DNA from: Streptococcus parasanguinis
Lineage (GTDB): Bacteria > Bacillota > Bacilli > Lactobacillales > Streptococcaceae
Direction: 5' to 3'
NCBI RefSeq assembly: GCF_031582885.1
Contig: NZ_CP133988.1
Span: forward strand, 1,867,501-1,931,500
Length of the DNA: 64,000 nt
Each line of letters begins with the position of its first letter. Position 1 is the stretch's first letter. The position numbers were made by a program, and so were the translations under genes. Of the stretch, positions 17,557-27,135 are shown in pieces. The notes under the pieces were generated by a model. The model saw nothing but the letters and a program-made list of their open reading frames with translations. It did no database searches and was not told where the DNA came from.

Positions 17557-17807
17557 AGTATCTAAAATATTTCTGTATAAAGAAATAGGATCATTTTATC
17601 TGATTCAACGATTTATTCTAAGTTCTGATTTATTTAGAACCACTCAGTACTATTAAATCTACTCCTACTATTTCCAAGAAGATTTTGTACAGTCAATGAA
17701 CTATTCACACTGCCCCTTCTTTGGAGAGGAGGGCAGGTGTCTAGATGGTTCCTATTTCTCAGATTATTCTAGATACGAAGAGGCTCGGATTTCTCCAAGC
17801 CTCTTTT
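17557..17807 (+). ncRNA. Candidate structured non-coding RNA of about 250 nt
   Basis: Bounded by a good promoter and an intrinsic terminator, convergent with corA, without an ORF of note. The ends pair: GTATCTA (17558-17564) with TAGATAC (17770-17776), then AGAAATAGGA (17581-17590) with TCCTATTTCT (17750-17759), separated by an asymmetric internal loop. Inside, a GC-rich hairpin uses CTGCCC/GGGCAG (17710-17715, 17731-17736) extended by CTTCT/AGAGG. The closing rod with an internal bubble recalls 6S RNA, but the interior seems branched. tmRNA, RNase P RNA and SRP RNA signatures are absent. Identity is unresolved. Confidence 0.6.
17780..17807 (+). terminator. Terminator of the second RNA candidate
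   Basis: AGAGGCT-C-GGA-TTTC-TCC-A-AGCCTCT followed by TTTTTA. The T tract is on the plus side only, so it terminates the RNA rather than corA. Confidence 0.85.
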
Positions 17808-18716
17808 TTATCTTTGTTTCACAATCCACCGCATAACCTTTCCCAAAATGAGCCATAATATAAAGCTACATACGGATACATAAATCCAAGCATTGGGATC
17901 CTTTGTCATCGGAAGAGGGATATTCATTCCAAAGAAACCGGTGATAACGGCTAAAACCGCCAACAAGGCTTCAAAGATGGTTAGGGTTGTCAAGTTGTCA
18001 TTCAAGTTGTTGTTTAGGATATTGTTGTAAGATCCTGACAACTGTTGCAAGACATTGGAAATCAACTCAGTCATCGAAGCCAACTGACGCGCTTCGATCA
18101 TGGCATCATCAAACTGCTCTTTTTCAACATCATTCATCCTGCGATAAATGGCATGCGCTTTAATATGTTCTAGCAACATCCGATTCTGCTTGGCTGCTGC
18201 GACCAGATACACCATACCGGTCTCAAGGTCAGACAGGGCATAAAGATTCTTGGTCGTCGTTGTCTTTCGAAGCAAACGATTGAGTTCATCCTTGTGCTTA
18301 TCTAAGCGATCAATAATCGGATAATAAGCATTACTGATCATTTCAAGACCTGCAAAAAGCAACTTATAGATCGACAACTCCCCATGGCTTTCCAAATAGC
18401 GAACCATTTGTTCAATGATATAGGCATTGTCCTGGTTACTGATGGTCACGAGTCGCGTATCTTGAACGATAAAGGTCATAGGGATGGTTTCGTAGTATTC
18501 CTTGTCCTTTTCTAAATCCAATACATTGTAGATAAATGTGATCGTACCGTTTTCTCGATTATAATCCATATGGGCACGTTCGTTCTTATCCATCGCGTAC
18601 TCAATGGTTTCTTTGTCAATCTCGTATTTTTTATAAAGATATGAGTTTTCAGCAATCATATCCGAGTCGATATTGATCCATTTCCGATCTTGACCCAATT
18701 GTTTTTCGATAAACAT
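17808..18716 (-). CDS. corA: CorA-family magnesium/divalent cation transporter
   Basis: 302 residues. A cytoplasmic N-terminal alpha/beta domain and long helices are followed by two C-terminal transmembrane helices. The first ends in the diagnostic GMN motif (FFGMNIPLP, near residue 270). A basic tail (KVMRWIVKQR) closes the protein. CorA pentamers import Mg2+ along the membrane potential. Length is normal. Downstream of the PH-domain gene and prfC on the same strand; cotranscription is possible but gaps of 40-75 bp leave it open. Confidence 0.93.
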   Translation of the reverse strand: MFIEKQLGQDRKWINIDSDMIAENSYLYKKYEIDKETIEYAMDKNERAHMDYNRENGTITFIYNVLDLEKDKEYYETIPMTFIVQDTRLVTISNQDNAYIIEQMVRYLESHGELSIYKLLFAGLEMISNAYYPIIDRLDKHKDELNRLLRKTTTTKNLYALSDLETGMVYLVAAAKQNRMLLEHIKAHAIYRRMNDVEKEQFDDAMIEARQLASMTELISNVLQQLSGSYNNILNNNLNDNLTTLTIFEALLAVLAVITGFFGMNIPLPMTKDPNAWIYVSVCSFILWLILGKVMRWIVKQR

Positions 18717-18757
18717 TCCGTCTCCTTTCTCAACTGTTCTCTATCAAAATGATATTT

Positions 18758-19141
18758 TTATTTAAAAACTGCACTGGCTAATGCTTGCTGGATTTCAATG
18801 ACGCTGCTGTCACTCTTGAATTGTAAAACTTCTGAAGGCTCGACTGCAGAAGAGACCCAGATTTTTAATTCGGCATCCAAATCAAAATGACCGGAAGTTT
18901 CGACTGAAAATCGAGAGATCGAGCGATAAGGAAGGGATTTGTAGGACGTTTTCTTTCCTGTTACTCCTTGCTTATCCACCAAGATCAAACGAAACTCTGT
19001 AAAGACGATTAAATCACGAATCAAGCTAAAAGCAAGTGTGACTTGCTCTCCCGGCACCAAGATATCTTCCAGATCTCTTTCTACTTTATCAACATTTTTT
19101 TGAGAGGCATTGCCCATCAAACCACTTAATAATCCCATCAT
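18758..19141 (-). CDS. Bacterial PH-domain protein (bPH_1 type)
   Basis: 127 residues. After a short N-terminal segment (GLLSGLMGNASQKN) the protein has the pattern of a single bacterial pleckstrin-homology fold: LVPGEQVTLAFSLIRDLIVFTEFRLILVD, a central KTSYKSLPYRSISRFSVET, and a C-terminal helix. Ligand and role are unknown. Two consecutive ATGs begin the ORF after AAAGGAGAA; either may be used. It lies between corA and prfC. Confidence 0.8.
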   Translation of the reverse strand: MMGLLSGLMGNASQKNVDKVERDLEDILVPGEQVTLAFSLIRDLIVFTEFRLILVDKQGVTGKKTSYKSLPYRSISRFSVETSGHFDLDAELKIWVSSAVEPSEVLQFKSDSSVIEIQQALASAVFK

Positions 19142-19216
19142 TTCTCCTTTATAAGCGAAAACGGATAGATTTTCGTTTTCTTATTTTTTTGTTATGGATC
19201 AGTTTTGAAAAATTCC

Positions 19217-20764
19217 TTACCCCATCTTTTCTTCCAGCTCAACGTCTGGATACTTATCCGCAAACCAGCGGAGGGCAAAGTCGTTTTCAAAGAGGAAGAC
19301 AGGTTGGTCAAAGCGGTCCTTCGCCAAGATATTTCGGCTTGAAGACATGCGCTCATCTAAGTCTTCTGGTTTGATCCAGCGAACTGTCTTTTTACCCATT
19401 GGGCTCATGACCACTTCGGCATTGTATTCATTTTCCATCCGGTGCTTAAAGACTTCAAACTGCAATTGACCAACGGCACCAAGCATGTATTCACCTGTTT
19501 GGTAGTTGGTATAGAGCTGAATAGCTCCTTCTTGCACCAATTGCTCAATCCCTTTGTGGAAGGATTTTTGCTTCATGACGTTCTTGGCTGACACTTTCAT
19601 GAAGATTTCAGGCGTAAAGGTTGGCAGTGGTTCAAATTCAAACTTGTTTTTGCCCACTGTCAAAGTATCTCCAACCTGATAAGTACCGGTATCGTAAACC
19701 CCGATGATGTCTCCTGCTACAGCATTGCTGACATTCTCACGGCTTTCGGCCATAAACTGGGTAACATTGGAGAGTTTCGCTCCCTTACCAGTACGAGGCA
19801 GGTTGACGCTCATCCCACGCTCAAATTCACCAGATACAATACGGACAAAGGCGATGCGGTCACGGTGACGAGGGTCCATGTTGGCTTGGATTTTAAAGAC
19901 AAAGCCTGAGAAATCCTTATCATAAGGATCGACAAGTTCGCCATCTGTTTTTTTATGTCCATGAGGCTCCGGAGCAAACTTGAGGAAGGTTTCCAAGAAA
20001 GTCTGTACTCCAAAATTGGTTAAGGCTGAGCCGAAGAAGACGGGAGTCAATTCACCCGCAAGGATGGCTTCTTCTGAAAAGTCATTTCCTGCTTCTTGCA
20101 AGAGTTCGATGTCGTCTTTCACTTGCTCGTAGAAAGGGTTGTTGGCAAAAAGCTTGTCTCCGTCTTCTAGACTAGCAAAACGCTCGTCTCCTTTATAGAG
20201 TTCTAAACGTTGGTTATAAAGGTCATAGAGTCCCTCAAAGGCTTTCCCCATCCCAATCGGCCAGTTCATTGGGTAACTCGCGATACCTAAGACTTCTTCC
20301 AATTCTTGTAAGAGGTCCAGTGGCTCACGACCGTCACGGTCCAGCTTATTCATAAAGGTAAAGACGGGAATGCCACGGTGTTTCACAACCTCAAACAATT
20401 TCTTGGTTTGGGCCTCAATCCCCTTGGCAGAGTCCACCACCATGACGGCAGCGTCCACCGCCATCAAGGTCCGATAAGTATCTTCTGAGAAGTCCTCGTG
20501 CCCTGGTGTATCAAGGATATTGACCCGTTTGCCATCATAGTCGAACTGCATAACAGATGAGGTTACCGAAATCCCACGTTGCTTCTCGATATCCATCCAG
20601 TCAGATTTAGCAAAGTTTCCTGTTTTCTTCCCTTTGACAGTACCGGCTTCCCGAATCTCTCCCCCAAAGTAGAGCAACTGCTCTGTAATCGTCGTTTTAC
20701 CAGCATCCGGGTGGGAGATAATGGCAAAGGTACGGCGTTTTTTAATTTCTTCTTGTAGGTTCAT
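19217..20764 (-). CDS. prfC: Peptide chain release factor 3
   Basis: 515 residues. GTPase that removes RF1/RF2 from the ribosome after termination. G1 is [10 protein letters not shown] near residue 15, G3 DTPGHEDF near 83, G4 NKLD near 137. The domain after G4 and the C-terminal region with [13 protein letters not shown] follow the RF3 order. Length is normal. RBS GAAAGAATTAGGAAC is modest. A consensus-like promoter lies 90 bp upstream. Confidence 0.97.
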   Translation of the reverse strand: MNLQEEIKKRRTFAIISHPDAGKTTITEQLLYFGGEIREAGTVKGKKTGNFAKSDWMDIEKQRGISVTSSVMQFDYDGKRVNILDTPGHEDFSEDTYRTLMAVDAAVMVVDSAKGIEAQTKKLFEVVKHRGIPVFTFMNKLDRDGREPLDLLQELEEVLGIASYPMNWPIGMGKAFEGLYDLYNQRLELYKGDERFASLEDGDKLFANNPFYEQVKDDIELLQEAGNDFSEEAILAGELTPVFFGSALTNFGVQTFLETFLKFAPEPHGHKKTDGELVDPYDKDFSGFVFKIQANMDPRHRDRIAFVRIVSGEFERGMSVNLPRTGKGAKLSNVTQFMAESRENVSNAVAGDIIGVYDTGTYQVGDTLTVGKNKFEFEPLPTFTPEIFMKVSAKNVMKQKSFHKGIEQLVQEGAIQLYTNYQTGEYMLGAVGQLQFEVFKHRMENEYNAEVVMSPMGKKTVRWIKPEDLDERMSSSRNILAKDRFDQPVFLFENDFALRWFADKYPDVELEEKMG

Positions 20765-20851
20765 GTTCCTAATTCTTTCTCTTCTTATTTTTTGATAAAT
20801 TTATAAATTCATCTCTACATCGGATTTCTCCTCAATTTCTCTATCTGTCCT

Positions 20852-20880
20852 ATTATAGCGAAAATAGGCACTTTTTTCAA
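20852..20880 (-). promoter_or_regulatory. prfC promoter
   Basis: Minus strand: TTGAAA (20875-20880), 17-bp spacer, TATAAT (20852-20857). Confidence 0.8.
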
Positions 20881-20949
20881 CGATGATTCTTCTTTGAGAG
20901 CAAAAAGAAAGACCAAAATCCGTCGATTCTAGTCCTCTTATCATGACTG

Positions 20950-22875
20950 TTAGAAGGCTCCAAATCCTCCGCCACCGCCACCATCAGAAAAGCCACCGCC
21001 GTCAAAACCGCCACTGCCATCTGAGGAGTTAGTAGAGAAGCTTGAAACGCTATAGGAATCATCTGCATAACTCATCAAGGTAGAGCCGTCTAGGAAGGAA
21101 TTTGAAGAGGTCGTTATCCAAACAACAGCATCCCAATTCTCATATGGTAAGGAAATCTGATGATTTTTGAGTACCTGACTCACTTTTTTAGCTTGACCAT
21201 ACATGGTTGCATAGACTAAGATACGATTCCATAGGATGACACTCTCAAGTTCTGCTTGGTTGAAATTTGGAATACTTTCGATCATATTTCGAAAGGCCAT
21301 CCATTGGAATTGTGAATCCAAGTTCTCTAAGGATTGTAGATGATCTTCGCGAATTTTCACAAGAATATAAAATGGAATGAAGAAGACGACCAACAATACA
21401 ATCATCCAAAAATAGAAGGAAGATAGGTGTGAACCGAATCCAAAAGATAAGAAACACATGCTCACAAATAAGATCAGTAAGAGCCAAAAATGTAAGGCAC
21501 AGCCTGTTTTTGAAAGAGCTTCTTCTTTCTCAGATAAGTCTCTAAAATAAGAAGGCAATCCTAATTTCGCAATCTCCTTATCGACACCTTTTGACAATTG
21601 CTGGGCATCCTTTTTTAAAAGGGATTGAACTTCATTTCCGATCTTTCGAATACGGTCTCGTTGGGTGTCTGATTTAGCAGCTCGAAAGTCTTTTTTTAGG
21701 GCTACTTTATCAATTTTATACTTTGAGAATACCTCACTGATATTAATTGCAGATTCTTGATCAAAAATCATTTCAATAAACTTTAATTCAAAATCAGCCA
21801 AGCCTTCATAATGGAGACAAGTCAAGGTTTCCCCATTTTCATCCCTAGTCAACCGAAGATTTCCTCGGTCAATGAGATCTAACATGGTTGCCTGGATGAG
21901 ATGATTAAATTTTAGTTGCCCCTTCTCTCTAGACATCACCATCCGTTCAAAATCAAGTTGATACAGTGCCTTAGCTAGGACAAGAGGAGGTAAATTCTGT
22001 GGTGGTTCGTATAATCGTACTCCTTTTGAAATTCGACGAGTTCTGGTACTGATAAAATACCGGATCCATGGAATGAAAGCTAGGATAAATAAAAGAACCG
22101 ATACAATTGGAACGACTTTGAGTAGAAGGGTCCGATAAAAGAATGTTTTTTGTTCAATGGATTTCTCTTTTTTGAGAAATTTCTCTTTTCCATTTCCCTG
22201 GTTAATCTCATTTGCTTGGTCTCGACGCAGGGCCTCTGTCATTGGCCAATAGCCATGCAGTTCGAGCTTACCATTTTTGGGAAAATCCTTTGTCCAAATA
22301 TGATAACCAGTTGCAGTTCGTTCAACTTGGGCTGGTGGATTAAAGTAACCAGTATGGGCATACAGTTTTCCCTGCTTGGCATCCAAGCCATCCACATAAA
22401 AATCTAATTTCGCGACTTTCTCATCTCCATCTGAAATAGGAAACCAATTCAGTTCTGCAATATCCTTGTAGAAAGTCAAGAGATGATCAATCTTCCATTT
22501 TACTTTGATCTTGACCGTTCCTCCGACGATACGGGCATTGTATATTTTTAATTGACGGCCATCTTCCAGGTCTGTTTCCTCTACACGAATCTCTCGTTTT
22601 TCCCCATCCACATAGGCTTCCACCTCAGGATTACGATGAATCTTAAACCCTTTTGGAAGAGGATCAGCGCTTCCTAAGGTCACATATTGACCATGATAGC
22701 CTGTCTGAAACTGATAGGTAATCTCTTGTGTAAATGTTGCTTGGCTATCTTCCTGCAATTGGAGGTGTCCTACATAGGATTCAATCGAATAGCGAACTTC
22801 ATCATCTGCATGTGCGATCGTGATTGTACAAACCAAACTCCAAATGAGGGAAATCATTAGCAAGAAACGCTTCAT
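20950..22875 (-). CDS. DUF2207 family membrane protein with glycine-rich tail
   Basis: 641 residues. A signal peptide (residues 1-23, ending near AHADDE) leads to an extracellular N-terminal DUF2207 domain of about 215 residues, a membrane helix near 255-272, a long cytoplasmic part with two further helices around 480-520, and a tail of Gly, Asp, Ser and Phe (about 620-641). Homologues are common in Firmicutes and end in the same GGG-rich tail; function is unknown. It lies 58 bp downstream of the YwaF trio on the same strand. Confidence 0.85.
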   Translation of the reverse strand: MKRFLLMISLIWSLVCTITIAHADDEVRYSIESYVGHLQLQEDSQATFTQEITYQFQTGYHGQYVTLGSADPLPKGFKIHRNPEVEAYVDGEKREIRVEETDLEDGRQLKIYNARIVGGTVKIKVKWKIDHLLTFYKDIAELNWFPISDGDEKVAKLDFYVDGLDAKQGKLYAHTGYFNPPAQVERTATGYHIWTKDFPKNGKLELHGYWPMTEALRRDQANEINQGNGKEKFLKKEKSIEQKTFFYRTLLLKVVPIVSVLLFILAFIPWIRYFISTRTRRISKGVRLYEPPQNLPPLVLAKALYQLDFERMVMSREKGQLKFNHLIQATMLDLIDRGNLRLTRDENGETLTCLHYEGLADFELKFIEMIFDQESAINISEVFSKYKIDKVALKKDFRAAKSDTQRDRIRKIGNEVQSLLKKDAQQLSKGVDKEIAKLGLPSYFRDLSEKEEALSKTGCALHFWLLLILFVSMCFLSFGFGSHLSSFYFWMIVLLVVFFIPFYILVKIREDHLQSLENLDSQFQWMAFRNMIESIPNFNQAELESVILWNRILVYATMYGQAKKVSQVLKNHQISLPYENWDAVVWITTSSNSFLDGSTLMSYADDSYSVSSFSTNSSDGSGGFDGGGFSDGGGGGGFGAF

Positions 22876-22933
22876 ATATTCTCCTTTAATATAAAACAGG
22901 GTTGAGACCGAGATATCCCAACCTTCCTACTTG

Positions 22934-23614
22934 TTATTTTCTCACTTTCACCCGCTCACTTCTGCGACTGAAGAACTGATTAAAGAGTAATAAAGCAAGA
23001 GCTAAAATACTGGATACAACCAGATAGTTGAGCCACACCTTATCCCCTCTCATAATCGGAGGGCGGGCCATCAAGCCATAATTTCCTCCCGTCAATTGAT
23101 TGACTCCAACCAGGAATAAATCTAAGGCAAAGGTATAGAGAACAATCTGACTATTTTTTAAGAGGTTTCGATCATACCATCTCAAGAGATAAATCAAGGA
23201 ATTGATTAAAAGACAGTAATGTCCGAGGAGGAAAGAAAAGCTTGTAATATGAGGGAAAGTATAGGGATCAAAGACTGGATAACCCAAGGCAAAGATGGCT
23301 CCACTCACTCCCATCAAGGCAAAGAACTGTTTACTTTTCCAGCGGTCTGGTAAAAACAAGACCGCAAACATGGCCAAACGGCAATGATAAAATGGTAAGC
23401 TATTGGACCAAGGAATGTGGTAGGCAAAATACCAAAGATACAAGCAAATTAACTGGAAGCCTTGTAAGTATTGAAAGCATTTGCGAAATTGCTCATTCTG
23501 ATAATAGCGAAGTGACATCATAATCGCTGTCACAACGAACAAGACCATCACACTATACCAAAGTGCTGAGATTGCTGGTGGTGCTGTTGATTCTGTAGTG
23601 AAAAAATGATGCAT
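22934..23614 (-). CDS. YwaF/TIGR02206 membrane protein, paralog 1
   Basis: 226 residues with about six or seven transmembrane helices. Shared signatures are SLPFYHCRLAMFAVL, the FPHITSFSFLLGHYCLL region and GGNYGLMARPP. The PFYHCRLAM block contains a membrane His and Arg conserved in all three neighbours. The family has no established function. It is followed by the DUF2207 gene and preceded by two paralogs. Confidence 0.85.
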   Translation of the reverse strand: MHHFFTTESTAPPAISALWYSVMVLFVVTAIMMSLRYYQNEQFRKCFQYLQGFQLICLYLWYFAYHIPWSNSLPFYHCRLAMFAVLFLPDRWKSKQFFALMGVSGAIFALGYPVFDPYTFPHITSFSFLLGHYCLLINSLIYLLRWYDRNLLKNSQIVLYTFALDLFLVGVNQLTGGNYGLMARPPIMRGDKVWLNYLVVSSILALALLLFNQFFSRRSERVKVRK

Positions 23615-23627
23615 AAAATCTCCTTAT

Positions 23628-24314
23628 TTAAACAGATTTAGGTATTCTTCTTTTCTTACTGTACTGAACGATCGTATTGATGAAAATCAGTGTCCCCGTC
23701 ATGAGAACTGTCACGATGAAATAGTTGAGCACAAGGCCATGGTCACCGATCACAGGAGGCCGACGCATAAAGCCGTAGTTTCCACCTGTTGCGAGATTCG
23801 CAAGCTGAATAATGGCATTGATCCCAAACGTCATCTGACAGATTTTCCAAACAGCCCCTTCTTCCACCTGGTAGGATTGAACCAGATAGATCAAACAGTT
23901 GGCCAAGAGAGCCCAGTGACCAAAGACATTGTTGATCGAGGATACGTGAGGAAAAGGGTAGGGATAAAAGACGGGATGAACCAAGGCCATAATGGAGCCA
24001 AAGACTCCCACGAGGGCAAAATATTGCTTGAAGCTGCTCTTAGGAGCTAAGAGAATAATCCACATAGCCATCCGGCTATGATAGAAGGGAAGACTCTCTG
24101 AAAGAGGCAAGCGAGCAGCTAGATACCAAGAGTTGATGATAAGCAACTGGATCAACTGCCCCCAATACCAAAAGTTTTGGTAGGCTTTAGAGTGAGCAAA
24201 TCGAATGGACAGAACTCCCACTACCACCAATGAAGTCGGCAATAAGAAATACCAGACTCCTAATTGAGGAGGGGCCGTTGGTTGACTGGTGAAAAATAAG
24301 TCCCAAAGTGTCAT
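23628..24314 (-). CDS. YwaF/TIGR02206 membrane protein, paralog 2
   Basis: 228 residues with the same topology. It begins MTLWDLFFTSQPTAPPQLGVWYF, nearly the same start as paralog 3. Block PFYHSRMAMW replaces PFYHCRLAM. GGNYGFMRRPPVIGDHG is shared with paralog 3. The gap to the next gene is 13 bp, so the trio is an operon. Confidence 0.85.
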   Translation of the reverse strand: MTLWDLFFTSQPTAPPQLGVWYFLLPTSLVVVGVLSIRFAHSKAYQNFWYWGQLIQLLIINSWYLAARLPLSESLPFYHSRMAMWIILLAPKSSFKQYFALVGVFGSIMALVHPVFYPYPFPHVSSINNVFGHWALLANCLIYLVQSYQVEEGAVWKICQMTFGINAIIQLANLATGGNYGFMRRPPVIGDHGLVLNYFIVTVLMTGTLIFINTIVQYSKKRRIPKSV

Positions 24315-24339
24315 GATTTCTTTCCCTTATCTGCTCTTT

Positions 24340-25041
24340 TTATTCTGAACGCGAAACGATACTCTCTTCGACCATCTTGTATTTGTATTTATAGCGTTGA
24401 TTGACCAAGCAAATACCAGCTACCATCACGATGCTGACCAAGAGGTAGTTAAAGAGAGCACCGTGGTCTCCAATGATTGGTGGACGTCGTAAGAAGCCGT
24501 AATCTCCTCTGGTCAAAAGGTTGACCAAAAAGATGACTGCATTCATGCCAAAGGTGATCTTAACAATTCGTAAGCTATCTTGCTTTTCCGACTGATAAAA
24601 ATCTTGCAGGTAAATCAAACTATTGGCAAACAAGGCCCAGTGACTAAAAATCAGATTGAGCACAGTAATATGGGGGAAGGGGAAGGGGTCAAAGGCTGGA
24701 TAAACCAAGGCCGCAATGGATCCTAGAACTCCCAACAAGGCAAAATATTGCTTGATATAGGTCCCTCTCGGTGCAAAGAGGATCGCAAGCATAGCCAAGC
24801 GACAATGATAAAAAGGCAAATTATCTGTCAAAGGCATGTGGGCTAGAATATACCAAGCATTGATGGTCAGGACTTGAATCAATTGTGCCCAGTACCAAAA
24901 GCGTTGGTAGCTTTTTGACTGCGCATATTTGATAGAAAAGTAGCCAACCACCAACAAGGAAACTGGTAGGAAAAAATACCAGAGTCCAAACTCAGGCGGG
25001 GCTGATTTTTGGTTCGTAAACAATAAATCCCAAAGTGTCAT
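24340..25041 (-). CDS. YwaF/TIGR02206 membrane protein, paralog 3
   Basis: 233 residues, six or seven helices. It starts MTLWDLLFTNQKSAPPEFGLWYF. The PFYHCRLAMLAI block and RGDYGFLRRPPIIGDHG match paralog 2. The C-terminus has a basic stretch (RYKYKYK). First of the three in transcription order, downstream of murF and the NUDIX gene by 30 bp. Confidence 0.85.
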   Translation of the reverse strand: MTLWDLLFTNQKSAPPEFGLWYFFLPVSLLVVGYFSIKYAQSKSYQRFWYWAQLIQVLTINAWYILAHMPLTDNLPFYHCRLAMLAILFAPRGTYIKQYFALLGVLGSIAALVYPAFDPFPFPHITVLNLIFSHWALFANSLIYLQDFYQSEKQDSLRIVKITFGMNAVIFLVNLLTRGDYGFLRRPPIIGDHGALFNYLLVSIVMVAGICLVNQRYKYKYKMVEESIVSRSE

Positions 25042-25071
25042 TTTTATATCCCTTTAATTTATAGATCGTTT

Positions 25072-25683
25072 TTAATCACAATACAAATCTCGTTTCCCAT
25101 CATAAACCTCCCAAAGGAAATTCAATTGTTCTTCTGTATTGCGCTTGGTAGAAAGAGCAGGCATTTTCCCTCTCTCAAAAAATGCAAGATCAGAAATTTC
25201 CTGATTCTGTTGAAAACTTCCATCCAGCAATTCACATTCAAATACCAATTTCACATATTGGCGGCTTTGCAATTGGTAGCGATTGGTATCAAATACTGCC
25301 AACAACCGATTGACACGTGCTACATAGCCCGTTTCTTCTTGAATTTCCTTTAAAATATTTTCTTTAGGAGAATAGCCAACCTCACCAAAACCACCCGGCA
25401 AAGCCCAGGTCTCTTCTCCCTGACCTTTCACCAGACAAAGTTTTCTATCTTTGACAATCCAAGCCCTAACATCAATTAAGGGGGTGTCATAATAGTTTGT
25501 CGGTCGAAACAAATCCGATAATTCTTGTGAATTCAGATCAGTCGTTTCTCTCACAAGATCCTGTAAAATTTCACGAATATCCTGGTAGCGCTCTTGATCA
25601 AATGGATCTTTTGAGAATGCTAAGCCTGTATTGGTGATTGAAATCAAGCGCTGAATGTCCTTCAGTACATTATTACTTACCAT
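25072..25683 (-). CDS. NUDIX hydrolase with N-terminal helical domain
   Basis: 203 residues. Residues about 1-65 form a helical N-terminal domain common to ADP-ribose-hydrolysing NUDIX proteins of lactic bacteria. The NUDIX box is G-FGEVG-YSPKENIL-KEIQEETGYV near residues 101-125, with the catalytic glutamates present. The start overlaps the murF stop by 11 bp, so it is coupled to murF. Substrate not known; ADP-ribose or another nucleoside diphosphate derivative is likely. Confidence 0.85.
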   Translation of the reverse strand: MVSNNVLKDIQRLISITNTGLAFSKDPFDQERYQDIREILQDLVRETTDLNSQELSDLFRPTNYYDTPLIDVRAWIVKDRKLCLVKGQGEETWALPGGFGEVGYSPKENILKEIQEETGYVARVNRLLAVFDTNRYQLQSRQYVKLVFECELLDGSFQQNQEISDLAFFERGKMPALSTKRNTEEQLNFLWEVYDGKRDLYCD

Positions 25684-27043
25684 TCTCCAATTCCTCTACC
25701 AATTTTGCCAAATTCATGGAATTGCTTCCCTTGATAAGGATTTGGTCTTGCTCTTTCAAGCTTTCCTTGACTTGTTTGACCATATCCTCAAACTGGTCTT
25801 CCTCAGCTGTCTTCTTGAAATAATAGACATGTCCGAGTGGGAACATCTGACTCGCTAACTGAGCCAATCCTGCAATGTCTTGGCCATAGAAAATAACCGT
25901 ATCCAAAACATCCGGCGAGAGGCTAAGAATCATTTGGTTGTGCAGATCTACAGATTGCTCCCCTAGTTCTTTCATATCTGCCAGAACGGCTAATTTTCGA
26001 CCATTTGGATTAGCAGGAATGGTAGAGAAAGTTTCTAAGATTAGGCGCATAGCCGTTGGATTGGCATTGTAGACATCGGATAGGATATCCGCTCCGTTAC
26101 TGGCCTTCTTCCATTCTGTCCGGTTGCGCGTCAATTGCAAGGTTTCAAAACTATCACGAATCGCAGCTTCACTCACTCCTTCTTGCAGGGCAACATAAGC
26201 TGCAATCATAGCATTGGTCGCATTGTATTTTCCTGTTACCGGAAGATCAATCGCTTCTTCTAAGAAATTCGCTCGGAAAGTTAAGCTATCCTTTCGCTCG
26301 ATTAACTCAGTAATAAAAATCTCCTCGTCTGGGCCAAAGCGTACGACTGTTTGTTTTTCAGGAAGGTAGGCATCGACGATCGGATCAGCTGGAACTACCA
26401 GAAGACCACCTTCTGGCATCCCGTCCGCAATCTGGAGTTTTCCTTTTGCGATCTCACTTCGATCTTTGAAGAATTCCAAATGGGCTTCCCCAATCAAGGT
26501 GACAATAGCAGCTTTTGGATGCGCCAATTCTGACAAGAGATGGATATCTCCTAGATGGTCTTGCCCCATTTCAAGGACCAGTTTGTCTGTCCCTTCTGGC
26601 ATATGCAAAACCGTATAAGGAAGACCAATTTCGTTATTATAGTTTCCCTGTGTTTTATAGGTTAGGTAAGTAGTGGACAAAAGCTGTGCCAACATATCTT
26701 TTGTGGTGGTTTTACCATTTGACCCCGTCACTGCAAAAACATCCACTTTTGTCTTTTGAAGATAGGCTGCAGCTAATGTTTGAAAAGCACTCAGCACATC
26801 TTCCACCAAAATATAAGGGTGGCCTTCTACCACTTTCTCTGAAAAAGTGGCTACGGCTCCGTTTTCAAAAGCAGTCTCAATAAAGTCATGACCATCACGC
26901 GCTCCCTTTAAAGGAACAAACAGGTCTCCAGGCCCAATCAAACGGCTGTCAAATTCAGGCTTGACGAGAGCCACATCTTCAAATTGGCTGATATCATTTT
27001 TTGCATGTACTAGATGAGCAACTTCATGTAATGTGAGATTCAT
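25673..27043 (-). CDS. murF: UDP-MurNAc-tripeptide D-alanyl-D-alanine ligase
   Basis: 456 residues from the ATG at 27041-27043, which follows CTGAGGAG. The frame is open for 48 more codons upstream, but that stretch includes repeat R1, so the longer ORF is rejected. The ATP site GSNGKTTTKDML is near residue 108. MurF adds D-Ala-D-Ala, made by the upstream ddl, to the cell-wall precursor in the cytoplasm. The ddl-murF order is usual; here R1 separates them. Confidence 0.95.
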   Translation of the reverse strand: MNLTLHEVAHLVHAKNDISQFEDVALVKPEFDSRLIGPGDLFVPLKGARDGHDFIETAFENGAVATFSEKVVEGHPYILVEDVLSAFQTLAAAYLQKTKVDVFAVTGSNGKTTTKDMLAQLLSTTYLTYKTQGNYNNEIGLPYTVLHMPEGTDKLVLEMGQDHLGDIHLLSELAHPKAAIVTLIGEAHLEFFKDRSEIAKGKLQIADGMPEGGLLVVPADPIVDAYLPEKQTVVRFGPDEEIFITELIERKDSLTFRANFLEEAIDLPVTGKYNATNAMIAAYVALQEGVSEAAIRDSFETLQLTRNRTEWKKASNGADILSDVYNANPTAMRLILETFSTIPANPNGRKLAVLADMKELGEQSVDLHNQMILSLSPDVLDTVIFYGQDIAGLAQLASQMFPLGHVYYFKKTAEEDQFEDMVKQVKESLKEQDQILIKGSNSMNLAKLVEELENGK

Positions 27044-27135
27044 ATCCGACTCCTCAGTTCTCCGTAGCGTCTTCAAAAATTTGGACGCTCCTATCAAATT
27101 CTTCTCATTATACCATATTCTAGACCACAAAAAAA

